Shown: positions 54,170 through 62,744 of the stretch, in pieces | Layout of the letters: each line of letters begins with the position of its first letter | Numbering within the stretch: position 1 is the stretch's first letter | Origin: BRH-c25 sp035627615 | GTDB lineage: Bacteria; Bacillota; Clostridia; Lutisporales; Lutisporaceae | Length of the DNA: 64,000 nucleotides | Assembly (NCBI GenBank): GCA_035627615.1 | Contig: DASPLL010000019.1 | Coordinates: forward strand, 1 to 64,000 | Reading direction: 5' to 3' | Made by a program: the position numbers and the translations under genes | Notes under the pieces: model-generated | Databases searched by the model: none | Seen by the model: the letters and a program-made list of their open reading frames with translations, nothing else | Told to the model about the DNA's origin: nothing

Positions 54170-54274
54170 ATGGCTACCCCCCATTTCCCATTTATATACC
54201 GTTTAATTTCCTTAATCCCATACTATATTTCATTGCCTCTTCATTAAATGGAACATCTTGCGTTTTTGTTTCAT

Positions 54275-54303
54275 AATGTTGTGCAAAAATCAGGTGCAAC
54301 ATT
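54275..54303. promoter_or_regulatory. Inverted repeat near the transporter operon promoter
   Basis: AATGTTG (54275-54281) and CAACATT (54297-54303) are exact inverted copies 15 bases apart, with further near-pairing GTGCA/TGCAC inside. It lies about 110 bp upstream of the first permease start. It may be a binding site for the adjacent AraC-type regulator. Confidence 0.35.
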
Positions 54304-54323
54304 TTACACTAAAAAAAACGATT

Positions 54324-54352
54324 ACTATTCAAGAATGCTTAGATAGTGACAA
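54324..54352 (-). promoter_or_regulatory. Candidate promoter of the transporter-phosphorylase operon
   Basis: On the minus strand TTGTCA (54347-54352) and AATAGT (54324-54329) are 17 bp apart. The -10 is poor, as expected for an activator-dependent promoter. The leader would be about 150 bases. Confidence 0.35.
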
Positions 54353-54465
54353 ACCCTAAGGACTATAATACTAAAAGAAGTAATAGCTCGTATATCGACT
54401 CACACAATATAAGCTTTGGACAGAATTAGAGCTTTCCCTTTATGGAGCACTTAGAACATAGACAA

Positions 54466-54690
54466 ACTTAAGAGCAGAAATGTCAATAGCCTAAATATGC
54501 TTATACAGAAATTGTTAATGGCACTTAGCAAGGAAGCCTTAGAAAAACCGTATGCGAGGCATGGATGCCGATGCAAGGCTTAAAGGTCACGGATGACCAT
54601 TTTAAGCCGTTAGGTTTTTCTTAGGCTGAGTTGCTTAGTGCCATCAATTTCTGTATACGCATATGTGGCTATGACATTACTGCTCTAAGT
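54466..54690. repeat. Long imperfect inverted repeat (arms about 80 bp)
   Basis: The left arm 54466-54549 and right arm 54613-54690 are inverted copies with roughly 85% identity by eye and small bulges. Both run from ACTTA-GAGCAG through TATACAGAAATTG and GGCAC to AGAAAAACC. The 63-base centre holds two small hairpins, GGCA-TGGA-TGCC (54558-54569) and GGTCA-CGGA-TGACC, inside GGCTTAAA/TTTTAAGCC. It starts 30 bp beyond the response regulator stop. No open frame is present. It could be a MITE-like element, a structured small RNA, or a very large terminator. The rest of the gene-free stretch 54170-54719 holds only the sites listed separately. Confidence 0.8.
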
Positions 54691-54719
54691 GACTACACTG
54701 TAGTAGTATTAATGCTCAA

Positions 54720-56330
54720 TCAACAACCGGACTTGTATTCGGAAGGGGTTACCCCTGTGTACTTCTTAAAGAGCTTGGAAAAGTAATGTGCATCCTTTAT
54801 CCCTACCAGCTCTGCTATTTCATAGGTCTTGTAGCAGGAATCCCGCAGATATTCCTTGGCCTTTTCTATCCTGACCTCGTTCAGGTAGTCCACATAGTTC
54901 TTACCCAGTTCTTTGGTAAACATCCTGCTCAGATAATATATACTCACATAGGTATGCTCCGCGACTTCATTCAGTGTGATGGACTCCTTATAGTTCAGGC
55001 TGATATAGTCCATGGCTTTTTGCAGGGTGGAATTTATTGTCTTTCTGTTGAAGCTGTTTATCCTGTTTGCAATATTTATTGCCAGGTCTTCAAGTATCCC
55101 GTTAAGCTCCATCAGGCTTTCACATTGATCAAGAATACCGAAGATTTCAGTTATCCTCCTGCTGCTTGGACTTTCGTCATCAAGCTTCATGGTAGTGGGC
55201 AATGTAAAAATCATGTTTATTGCATTCCAGTAGAACTTCTTTATGCTTTCCCTGTCAAGCTTGCATTCGTTCACACACTTCAATATATCCTTCAGCGCTG
55301 AAGCTACGCTTTCTGCATTGCCTGACCTGACCTTCTGCACAAGAACCTTCTCATAATGCTCCAGCATGGAAAAATCCGTGGATTTATAGAAGGATTTCAA
55401 ATCATCATAGAGTATTATTGTATTCTTACCCATATAGAATTTATAATCAAGAGCTTCAAGAGACTCCTTGGCCTTGTCGGCAAGCTCAAAGGCCCCCTTA
55501 CCCCTGGTGCTTATGGATATGGTAACGGTAAAGCTGAAACAGTTCCTTACAAGCTCCTGCAGGCTTACAGCATCTCTGTAAAGTGAACCGGACATATCCT
55601 CGACGCCTGTTTCCTTTGCTTGAATGATAAACACTGTCGTCTTGCTGTTTATCGGCACTTCTGCTACCTTGAACCTGGCACTCAGCATTTCCTCAAAAGT
55701 ATTGATTATCCCGAACTGATACAAATGCCTTTCATATTGGCTTTTCATATTTTCCTGACCATCATCGTCAGTCTCTACAGCCATGATAGTAAAATCATCC
55801 ACTGCAAGGCCATAAAGACTAAGTTCCTCCAGGATCTCTTCCTTTTTCGTATTGATCCTGAACATGATATCATACAGCAATTTTTGCCTGAGCACGGGAA
55901 TTTTACTTTCAAAGTGCTTTTTAAGCCTGCTTAGCTCTTCTTCCAGCATGCAGCCATGCTGAAGCTCTGCAATCGCCTTATTTATTATAGCTGTCAGGTC
56001 TTCAATTTTGGAGGGCTTCAATATGTAATCAAAAGCTCCCAGCCTTATTGCCTCCTGTATATATTCAAAATCCCTGTAGCCGGTAAGTATGATTATCTTG
56101 CTCTCAGGCAGCAGCTGCTTAGTTTCTTTTATCATACTCAGTCCATCGATTTCAGGCATGTTGATGTCCGTTATCAGAATATGCGGACGCACCTCTCTGA
56201 TCATCCTTATGCCCTCGATGCCGTCGCTTGCCTCTCCGCATACCTCACAGCCAAGGCTCTTCCAGTCTATTATGTTTTTCAGCCCTTTTCTGATTATGGA
56301 TTCATCATCAACTATCAGCACCTTGTACAT
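54720..56330 (-). CDS. Response regulator, YesN type (receiver plus AraC domain)
   Basis: A 536-residue transcription factor. The receiver domain (1-120) has VLIVDDES, the phospho-acceptor D55 in LITDINMP, and YILKPSKIED. The middle 300 residues are of the usual variable type. The C-terminal AraC double helix-turn-helix (about 435-536) has ITLNEVAEHTYVSIYYLSRM and GIKDAHYFSKLFKKYTGVTP. The start overlaps the sensor kinase gene by 23 bp. It very likely activates the transporter and GH94 operon downstream (counterpart of CuaR). The stop precedes the long inverted repeat. Confidence 0.92.
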   Translation of the reverse strand: MYKVLIVDDESIIRKGLKNIIDWKSLGCEVCGEASDGIEGIRMIREVRPHILITDINMPEIDGLSMIKETKQLLPESKIIILTGYRDFEYIQEAIRLGAFDYILKPSKIEDLTAIINKAIAELQHGCMLEEELSRLKKHFESKIPVLRQKLLYDIMFRINTKKEEILEELSLYGLAVDDFTIMAVETDDDGQENMKSQYERHLYQFGIINTFEEMLSARFKVAEVPINSKTTVFIIQAKETGVEDMSGSLYRDAVSLQELVRNCFSFTVTISISTRGKGAFELADKAKESLEALDYKFYMGKNTIILYDDLKSFYKSTDFSMLEHYEKVLVQKVRSGNAESVASALKDILKCVNECKLDRESIKKFYWNAINMIFTLPTTMKLDDESPSSRRITEIFGILDQCESLMELNGILEDLAINIANRINSFNRKTINSTLQKAMDYISLNYKESITLNEVAEHTYVSIYYLSRMFTKELGKNYVDYLNEVRIEKAKEYLRDSCYKTYEIAELVGIKDAHYFSKLFKKYTGVTPSEYKSGC

Positions 56331-58134
56331 TGCTCTTATCTCCTTCTGATCCCTGCTCTTCAGGTATCCTCACAATTACCCTGGTATACTCATCGTAACT
56401 GCTTTGTATTTCCACTCCGTAGGAGCTTCCGTACAGCAGTTTCAACCTTCTGTTGACATTTTCAAGGCCTATGCTCTTTCTTGTTTCTCCATAGCCCTTC
56501 CCCTCATTAATGAGAGCATCTTCCTGCAGCCTGAGATTCAGTGCCTTAAGCTCCTCCTGAGTCATGCCTATGCCATTGTCAGAGACCTCAAATACAACAT
56601 GGCCGTCTTTTCTATATGCGTCAAGTCTGATTATCCCCTTACGCCGGCTTTTTTCAATTCCATGCTTTACAGCATTTTCTACCAGAGGCTGTATTAAAAG
56701 CCTTGGTATTTTTATATCCATCAGTTCCTCATCCAGGGTCTTTATTACTTCAAGCTTGTTCTCATATCTGTTCTTCAATATGGTCATGTAATTTTCTATG
56801 TATTCCAATTCCTCCCTGAAGGATATCATCCTGTCACCCCTGCCTATACTTCCGTCTATCAGTTTAGCAAGAGCGGATACGGTATCGCTTATTTCCGGAA
56901 CTCCGTTAAGCTGTGCCATCCAGTTGATATTTTCAAGGGTGTTGAAAAGGAAGTGCGGATTGATCTGCGCTTGCAGCGCCTTGATCTCGGCCTCTCTTAG
57001 GGCGATTTCCTCCTTGTATATGCAGTTGACAAGATAATCGATCCTTTTTGACATCCTGTTGAACCTTTCACTCAGATATCCCAATTCATCATTCCTGTCC
57101 AGTTCAATATCTTCATGCTTGTTGCCCTTTTCAACCTTTTTCATTCCCTCTACAAGCCTGTTTATAGGGGTTATTATATCCACAGAAGTGAGTACGCTGA
57201 GTACCGACAATATAATCAGCCCATACAATATGATTAGAAGCACCCATCGTTTAAGGGTGTCCATTTCCCGGTACAACTCCTTCAAAGGGATGTGGTATAC
57301 GATTTTCCAGATGGGGTCTTCAAGCAGCACATAAGATACCAGCATTCCTGCTTTATCATCTATATAGAAGCCCCTTTTCCCCTGTGCCTGCTGGTAAAAA
57401 TTCTTCAATATCCCGCTGTTCAGGGTCTCCTTCACGATTTCTTCATTATCCTCTGAAAGTATTGATATATTGTTTACCGACTCTTTGGATAAATCGGTAT
57501 ATACGGACTCAAGATACTCCTTTTTTATATTTATTGCCATTAGACCTATCTCATTATAATTATCCCTGTCGTATACCATCCTGGTGACATAAATACTGTT
57601 TACCTTACCCTCCTGGCTGTCAAGAAACCATACCAGCTTTCCCTTACCCTCTCTGGCAGCTTCAACTGCACTGTCATAGGGCAGCATTACTTCTATCCTG
57701 GCCTTTCCATTGTCTGAATCGAAGCTGTAAAATCTCCTGTTCTTTGTCACCAGGCATATGGATTGTATCTCACTCCTGGAAAGGGTCGCCTGCCTCAGTA
57801 TGCTCCTTATTTCGCTTGCCCTTTTATATATGGTTATATTATCCTCAAAACCTCTGCTGCCCAGTGCATCATATACCCTGTTATCATACAGCAGCTCGAG
57901 GGTGAGCACCTGCATGCTGCTGGAAAGGTCGTTGAAGCGGAGTTCTATCATTTTAAGGATGTCCTGGGAGTAGTTGATTGATTTCTGTTCAATTATCTCA
58001 GCAGATTTCTGATAGGAGGTAACACTTATAAAGAACAGCGGAATGACAATTTGTATATAAAACAATAGCAGCAGCTTGTTCTTTATGGATGTATTCTTAT
58101 AAAACAGAATAAATTTATTTACAATATTCCCCAT
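56308..58134 (-). CDS. Sensor histidine kinase, YesM type
   Basis: A 608-residue membrane kinase. Membrane helix 1 spans 20-40 and an extracellular sensing domain about 45-295. Helix 2 spans 297-316, followed by a HAMP domain (about 317-368). The His_kinase domain has phospho-acceptor H394 in QINPHFLFNTLENINW, and the ATP-binding domain has IPRLLIQPLVENAVKHGIE and DNGIGMT. AGGAG lies 7 bases before the ATG. It directly follows an anchored binding-protein gene and overlaps the regulator, so a three-part sugar sensor (binding protein, kinase, regulator) is likely. Confidence 0.93.
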   Translation of the reverse strand: MGNIVNKFILFYKNTSIKNKLLLLFYIQIVIPLFFISVTSYQKSAEIIEQKSINYSQDILKMIELRFNDLSSSMQVLTLELLYDNRVYDALGSRGFEDNITIYKRASEIRSILRQATLSRSEIQSICLVTKNRRFYSFDSDNGKARIEVMLPYDSAVEAAREGKGKLVWFLDSQEGKVNSIYVTRMVYDRDNYNEIGLMAINIKKEYLESVYTDLSKESVNNISILSEDNEEIVKETLNSGILKNFYQQAQGKRGFYIDDKAGMLVSYVLLEDPIWKIVYHIPLKELYREMDTLKRWVLLIILYGLIILSVLSVLTSVDIITPINRLVEGMKKVEKGNKHEDIELDRNDELGYLSERFNRMSKRIDYLVNCIYKEEIALREAEIKALQAQINPHFLFNTLENINWMAQLNGVPEISDTVSALAKLIDGSIGRGDRMISFREELEYIENYMTILKNRYENKLEVIKTLDEELMDIKIPRLLIQPLVENAVKHGIEKSRRKGIIRLDAYRKDGHVVFEVSDNGIGMTQEELKALNLRLQEDALINEGKGYGETRKSIGLENVNRRLKLLYGSSYGVEIQSSYDEYTRVIVRIPEEQGSEGDKSNVQGADS

Positions 58135-58211
58135 AACAATTCTCCTGTTGTTTTATAACGAGTAGGAAATTATAAATTTCCTTAATGTGCCACTTTCCGT
58201 CAACGAGTTTC

Positions 58212-58259
58212 AAAAAAGGCTTCCTTGATTGTTAAAATGCTTCAATGGAAGCCTTTTTT
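58212..58259. terminator. Terminator between the binding-protein gene and the kinase gene
   Basis: AAAAAAGGCTTCC (58212-58224) and GGAAGCCTTTTTT (58247-58259) form a 13-bp stem with A/T flanks on both sides and further pairing inside. It lies 13 bp beyond the binding-protein stop. Partial read-through would supply the kinase-regulator pair. Confidence 0.8.
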
Positions 58260-58272
58260 ATCACTGAAGGTT

Positions 58273-59592
58273 TTACTGCTGCATTGCCTTTCGGTCCATT
58301 TCTTCAAAAACCTCTTCAGGGGTTTTCCGTCCCTCCAGAACCTGGGGGAAGCTTGTTACAAGTATCTGCTCCCATAAATTCCTGTCTATGAAGCTGTCGG
58401 TCGGTCCAACCAACTCCATGGAATTTGCTATAAGCTCTTTGCCTTTTCCCATCAGCCTGCTTGACTGCATATCCTGCTCCGGTATCTTTATATTACTGAT
58501 GAAGCCTGTCTCATGGCTGAAAAGCTTTGCAGAATCTACTGATGTAAGGAATTTAAGGAGTTTTATGCACATTTCCCTTTTCTCGGGACTTTCAAAAGCT
58601 TTTGTACTCATATGGAAGTTGCCATTGCCAAGACCGTATATGATGCTGCTCGGGTAGGACTTTCCTTCCCTGAAGACCGGAAAGGGTATGATATCAACAG
58701 TCTCATCTTCAGCCTTCAAAGAGCCGACTCCTATGAACCACGAGCCTTGTGCTATCATGGCAGCCTTCTTCTCTATAAAAAGATTGTCCCTGGTTTTATC
58801 GTCAATGGTAAAAGCATCTTCGGGAAAGGCTCCAAGCTCATACAGTTCCTTTACATATTTCATCCCATCAATATAACATTGGTTTATCACTCCGGCCTTA
58901 TAGGGATTCTCGGTATCTTCCTTCCCACCCAGCCTCATAACGATATTCTGATACAGGAAGGTCCCTTCAGGGGTAGAATTATACGCAATGGGAATTATCC
59001 CTCTATCTCTGAATATTCTTACGGCATCCTTCAGCTCTTCATAAGTCCCGGGAACCTTTACCCCGTATTTGGTAAAAAGGTCCATATTCAGGAATAATCC
59101 CTCATATATGATTTCACAGGGGAGTCCATAGATTCTGCCGTCAAACTGGTCATAGCCCCATGCCTCCTCGCCGAAATTGGCAGCCCATTCCCTGTCTGAC
59201 TCAAGCAGCTCCGTCAGGTCCGCCACTTTGCCCTGGTTTATAAGGATCTTAATATCTGAACCGGGCCAAAGTCCAAATACATCAGGATCATTTCCCTGCG
59301 CAAAATTTGTTTTGAGCTTGAAGAGAAATTCTGTTCCCGACATTGATTCATTTATAATTCTGACTCCGTGGTTTTCCTTTTCAAACTCTTCCAATAGCAG
59401 TTGAAGCTGTACTGCTTTTGTGTCGGTGCCGCCCCAGCTGCTGAGAAACCTTAGTTCAATGGTATCCTTTCCACTTTCAAAGCTATCAATGGGAATATCT
59501 CTGTCAAATAATCGAAATGTGTACATGACCGGAAAAATGACCAGAACGAGCAGTATCGCCAGATAATATATGCCGGGTTGTTTAAGCTTCAT
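58273..59592 (-). CDS. Membrane-anchored solute-binding protein, likely sensor component
   Basis: A 439-residue family 1 binding protein: IELRFLSSWGGTDTKAVQL, NDPDVFGLWPGSDIKILI, RIYGLPCEIIYEGLFLN and AQGSWFIGVGSLKAED. The N-terminus (about 7-28) is a hydrophobic helix without lipobox cysteine, so it should stay anchored in the membrane. It stands first, followed by the kinase and regulator, like CuaD in the R. cellulolyticum cuaDSR system as I recall it; the sugar specificity here is inferred. GGGGG lies 6 bases before the ATG at 59592; the frame to 59631 is not needed. Confidence 0.88.
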   Translation of the reverse strand: MKLKQPGIYYLAILLVLVIFPVMYTFRLFDRDIPIDSFESGKDTIELRFLSSWGGTDTKAVQLQLLLEEFEKENHGVRIINESMSGTEFLFKLKTNFAQGNDPDVFGLWPGSDIKILINQGKVADLTELLESDREWAANFGEEAWGYDQFDGRIYGLPCEIIYEGLFLNMDLFTKYGVKVPGTYEELKDAVRIFRDRGIIPIAYNSTPEGTFLYQNIVMRLGGKEDTENPYKAGVINQCYIDGMKYVKELYELGAFPEDAFTIDDKTRDNLFIEKKAAMIAQGSWFIGVGSLKAEDETVDIIPFPVFREGKSYPSSIIYGLGNGNFHMSTKAFESPEKREMCIKLLKFLTSVDSAKLFSHETGFISNIKIPEQDMQSSRLMGKGKELIANSMELVGPTDSFIDRNLWEQILVTSFPQVLEGRKTPEEVFEEMDRKAMQQ

Positions 59593-59740
59593 AACCATCC
59601 CCCTAATACAGGTATAATATAAGTATATCAATATAGTATATTTACAATTACAGTAAGTGCAGTACTAATTCTCCAAGCTTTAATGAATTTCCTGCAAAAT
59701 TTTGTCATAGCGCAATATATTACAAGAACAGGACAAAAAA

Positions 59741-59906
59741 ATAGAATATTGCGTAGCAATATTCTATAGTCGCTAGTCGCTAGACTCCAGTCACTAGATT
59801 AGAGCTGGGCGTCGAAGCATGTATGGGCGATTCATGAATCGCCCATACTTTGACCCGTAAGGAATACCATAAAATCTAGAGACTGGTGACTCGTGGCTAG
59901 CGACTG
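59741..59906. repeat. Composite intergenic repeat R8
   Basis: The hairpin ATAGAATATTGC-GTA-GCAATATTCTAT (59741-59767) runs into 7-mers TAGTCGC, TAGTCGC, TAGACTC, CAGTCAC, TAGATTA (59767-59801). Then comes GTCGAAGCATGTATGGG (59811-59827) within a perfect 28-bp palindrome (59821-59848) whose centre equals that of R7, then CGTAAGGAATACC as in R5. Inverse 7-mers run to 59905 and include the uvrA stop codon. The stretch 59593-59740 upstream is AT-rich and must hold the promoter of the binding-protein gene; I see no clear consensus there. Confidence 0.85.
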
Positions 59907-62734
59907 TTTCTGTCCCTTTCAATTACCTTTTTCAGGAACTGCCCGGTATATGATGCACCGATTTTGCATATTTCTTCAGGAGTGCCCTGGCCTATGATCG
60001 TGCCTCCCCTGTCTCCGCCTTCCGGTCCCAGGTCTATGATATGATCGGCCCTTTTGATTACGTCCAGGTTGTGTTCAATTATTATCACGGTATTTCCTGT
60101 ATCCACAAGTCTGTCAAGTATACCCAGCAGCTTGTGGATGTCCGCAATGTGAAGCCCTGTGGTAGGCTCATCCAGGATATATACTGTCTTACCTGTGCTT
60201 CTCTTTGACAGCTCATAAGCCAGCTTTATCCTCTGGGCTTCTCCGCCGGACAGTTCTGTTGACGGCTGTCCCAGCTTTATATAGCCCAGACCGACATCAT
60301 AAAGGGTTTGCAGCTTTCTTTGTACTCTTGGAATGTTTTCAAAGAACTCTACAGCATCCTCTACTGTCATGTCAAGAACTTCAGAAATGTTCTTGCCCTT
60401 ATATCTGACCTCCAGGGTTTCCCTGTTGTACCTCTTGCCTTTGCATACCTCGCAGGGAACATATACATCAGGCAGAAACTGCATCTCTATCTTGATGATT
60501 CCGTCACCCTTACAGGCTTCACATCTTCCCCCCTTGATATTGAAGCTGAACCTACCGTTCTTGTAACCTCTCATCTTGGCTTCAGGAGTTATTGCGAACA
60601 CTTCCCTGATAATATCAAAAACCCCTGTGTAGGTAGCAGGATTGGACCTGGGGGTCCTTCCTATAGGTGACTGGTCAATGTCTATAACCTTATCTATATA
60701 TTCGATCCCCTTTATACCCTTGTGCTCTCCGGCTCTGTCCTTTGATCTGTACAACTTGTGAGCAAGCTCCTTATATAATATCTCATTTACAAGAGTACTC
60801 TTCCCTGAACCTGATACTCCCGTTATACAGGTGAAGACACCAAGCGGTATCCTGACATCCAGGTTCTTAAGGTTATTTTCATTTGCCCCGCATATTTCAA
60901 GCCATTTGCCATTGGGCTTTCTTCTCTCTTCCGGTACCGGGATCACCTTTTTCCCGCTTAGGTACTGGCCTGTTATGGATTCTTCACAGGCAAGTATGCT
61001 GTCAAGGGGTCCTGCCGCAACCACTTCGCCCCCGTGTATTCCGGCTCCCGGGCCCATATCTATGATATAGTCCGCCTCATGCATGGTGTCTTCATCATGC
61101 TCAACAACCAGCAGGGTATTTCCAAGGTTCGTAAGGTTCCTGAGTGTTTTCAGAAGCTTTCCGTTATCTCTCTGATGAAGTCCTATGCTTGGCTCATCGA
61201 GTATATACAGCACTCCCACAAGACTGGAACCGATCTGCGTTGCAAGTCTTATTCTCTGGGCTTCCCCTCCGGAAAGGGTTCCTGCCGTACGTGAAAGAGT
61301 AAGGTATTCCAACCCAACGTTTATAAGAAACTCAAGACGCTCCCTCACTTCTTTCAGTACAAGCTTGGAGATGATCTGTTGTTTCTCAGTAAGCTTGATC
61401 TTGTCAAAAAAGTCCTTTATCTTATAGACAGACATGTCACATACCTCAGCGATCGAAAGTCCGCCTATCTTTATCGCCAGACTTTCCTTTCTGAGTCTTG
61501 TCCCTTTACAGTCGGGGCAAGGTATGGAAGACATGTAATTTTCAATTTCATTCCTCATGTAGTCAGACTTCGTCTCTCTATAGCGCCTCTCCAGGTTATT
61601 GATGACCCCTTCAACAGACACCATGACTTCGCCCTTGCCGTATTCTCTCTCGTATCTGACTTTTATCTTTTCACCGCCATTGCCGTTAAGGATCATGTCT
61701 ATTATCTTGTCATCCAATTCACAGACAGGTGTATCCAAGCTGAAGCCATAGTGCTTGGAGGCTGCTTCAAGTATATTGTAGTACCAGGTATCTTCATCAT
61801 AATTTCTCCATGGTTCTATGGCTCCTTCAGCTATCGACTTGGACCTGTCGGGTATCACCCGGTCCGGGTCAATCCTTCTAAGCTCTCCCAGACCGTCACA
61901 GACGGGGCATTTACCAAAGGGACTATTGAAGGAAAACATTCGCGGCGCAGGATCCTCTATACTTATACCGCAATCGGTACATGCAAAATTCTGGCTGAAA
62001 AGCCTTTCTTCCTTTCCGACTATATCGATCAGGGCAGTGCCGCCGGAAAGCTTGAGCACCGTTTCCAGAGAATCGGTCAGCCTCTTGTTTATACCTTCCT
62101 TGACTACTATCCTGTCAACGATTACTTCAATGGTATGCTTCTTGTTCTTTTCAAGCTTTACTTCCTCATTGAGGTCTAAAGTCTCGCCATCTATCCTTGC
62201 TCTTACGTAGCCGCTCTTCTTTATATCCTCAATGAGCTTCTGGTGCTCCCCCTTCTTCCCCCTTATAACAGGGGCAAGGAGCTGGATCTTTGTACCCGGT
62301 TCAAGGGCTTTAATAAAGTCAACCATCTGATCCACAGTCTGCTGTGATATTTCCTTGCCGCACATATGACAGTGAGGCACTCCTATCCTTGCAAAAAGCA
62401 GTCTCAGGTAGTCATATATTTCCGTTACGGTACCTACCGTCGAGCGGGGGTTCCTGTTAGTAGTCTTCTGATCTATAGATATTGCAGGAGACAAGCCCTC
62501 AATATAATCCAGATCCGGCTTCTCCATCTGTCCCAGGAACTGTCTTGCATAAGCGGAAAGAGACTCCACATAGCGTCTCTGACCCTCTGCATATATGGTA
62601 TCGAAGGCCAGAGAAGACTTGCCGGAACCGCTGAGACCTGTCACTACGACAAATTTATCCCTTGGTATTTCTATATCTATGTTCTTCAGGTTATGCTCTC
62701 TCGCACCTCTGATGATTATTTTATCCTTTGCCAT
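59897..62734 (-). CDS. uvrA: Excinuclease ABC subunit A
   Basis: DNA damage sensor of nucleotide excision repair, a 945-residue protein with two ABC ATPase modules. The first Walker A is GLSGSGKSSLAFDT and the second GVSGSGKSTLVNEI. ABC signatures are LSGGEAQRIRLATQIG and LSGGEAQRIKLAYELS. Two Cys4 zinc motifs are visible (CTDCGISIED with CPVCDGLG; CEACKGDGII with CEVCKGKRY). It starts 10 bp after uvrB ends, with AGAGGTG before the ATG. The stop codon and the last one or two residues coincide with a 7-mer of repeat R8. Confidence 0.97.
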   Translation of the reverse strand: MAKDKIIIRGAREHNLKNIDIEIPRDKFVVVTGLSGSGKSSLAFDTIYAEGQRRYVESLSAYARQFLGQMEKPDLDYIEGLSPAISIDQKTTNRNPRSTVGTVTEIYDYLRLLFARIGVPHCHMCGKEISQQTVDQMVDFIKALEPGTKIQLLAPVIRGKKGEHQKLIEDIKKSGYVRARIDGETLDLNEEVKLEKNKKHTIEVIVDRIVVKEGINKRLTDSLETVLKLSGGTALIDIVGKEERLFSQNFACTDCGISIEDPAPRMFSFNSPFGKCPVCDGLGELRRIDPDRVIPDRSKSIAEGAIEPWRNYDEDTWYYNILEAASKHYGFSLDTPVCELDDKIIDMILNGNGGEKIKVRYEREYGKGEVMVSVEGVINNLERRYRETKSDYMRNEIENYMSSIPCPDCKGTRLRKESLAIKIGGLSIAEVCDMSVYKIKDFFDKIKLTEKQQIISKLVLKEVRERLEFLINVGLEYLTLSRTAGTLSGGEAQRIRLATQIGSSLVGVLYILDEPSIGLHQRDNGKLLKTLRNLTNLGNTLLVVEHDEDTMHEADYIIDMGPGAGIHGGEVVAAGPLDSILACEESITGQYLSGKKVIPVPEERRKPNGKWLEICGANENNLKNLDVRIPLGVFTCITGVSGSGKSTLVNEILYKELAHKLYRSKDRAGEHKGIKGIEYIDKVIDIDQSPIGRTPRSNPATYTGVFDIIREVFAITPEAKMRGYKNGRFSFNIKGGRCEACKGDGIIKIEMQFLPDVYVPCEVCKGKRYNRETLEVRYKGKNISEVLDMTVEDAVEFFENIPRVQRKLQTLYDVGLGYIKLGQPSTELSGGEAQRIKLAYELSKRSTGKTVYILDEPTTGLHIADIHKLLGILDRLVDTGNTVIIIEHNLDVIKRADHIIDLGPEGGDRGGTIIGQGTPEEICKIGASYTGQFLKKVIERDRNSR

Positions 62735-62744
62735 TATACACCTC

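Noticed and set aside
54185..54320. Catabolite (cre) site in front of the transporter operon
   Set aside because: No sequence close to the TGWAAACG-type palindrome is seen; only a 7-bp inverted repeat of unknown meaning.
54466..54690. Long inverted repeat read as an insertion sequence
   Set aside because: The interior is only 63 bp and has no transposase frame; at most a non-autonomous element.
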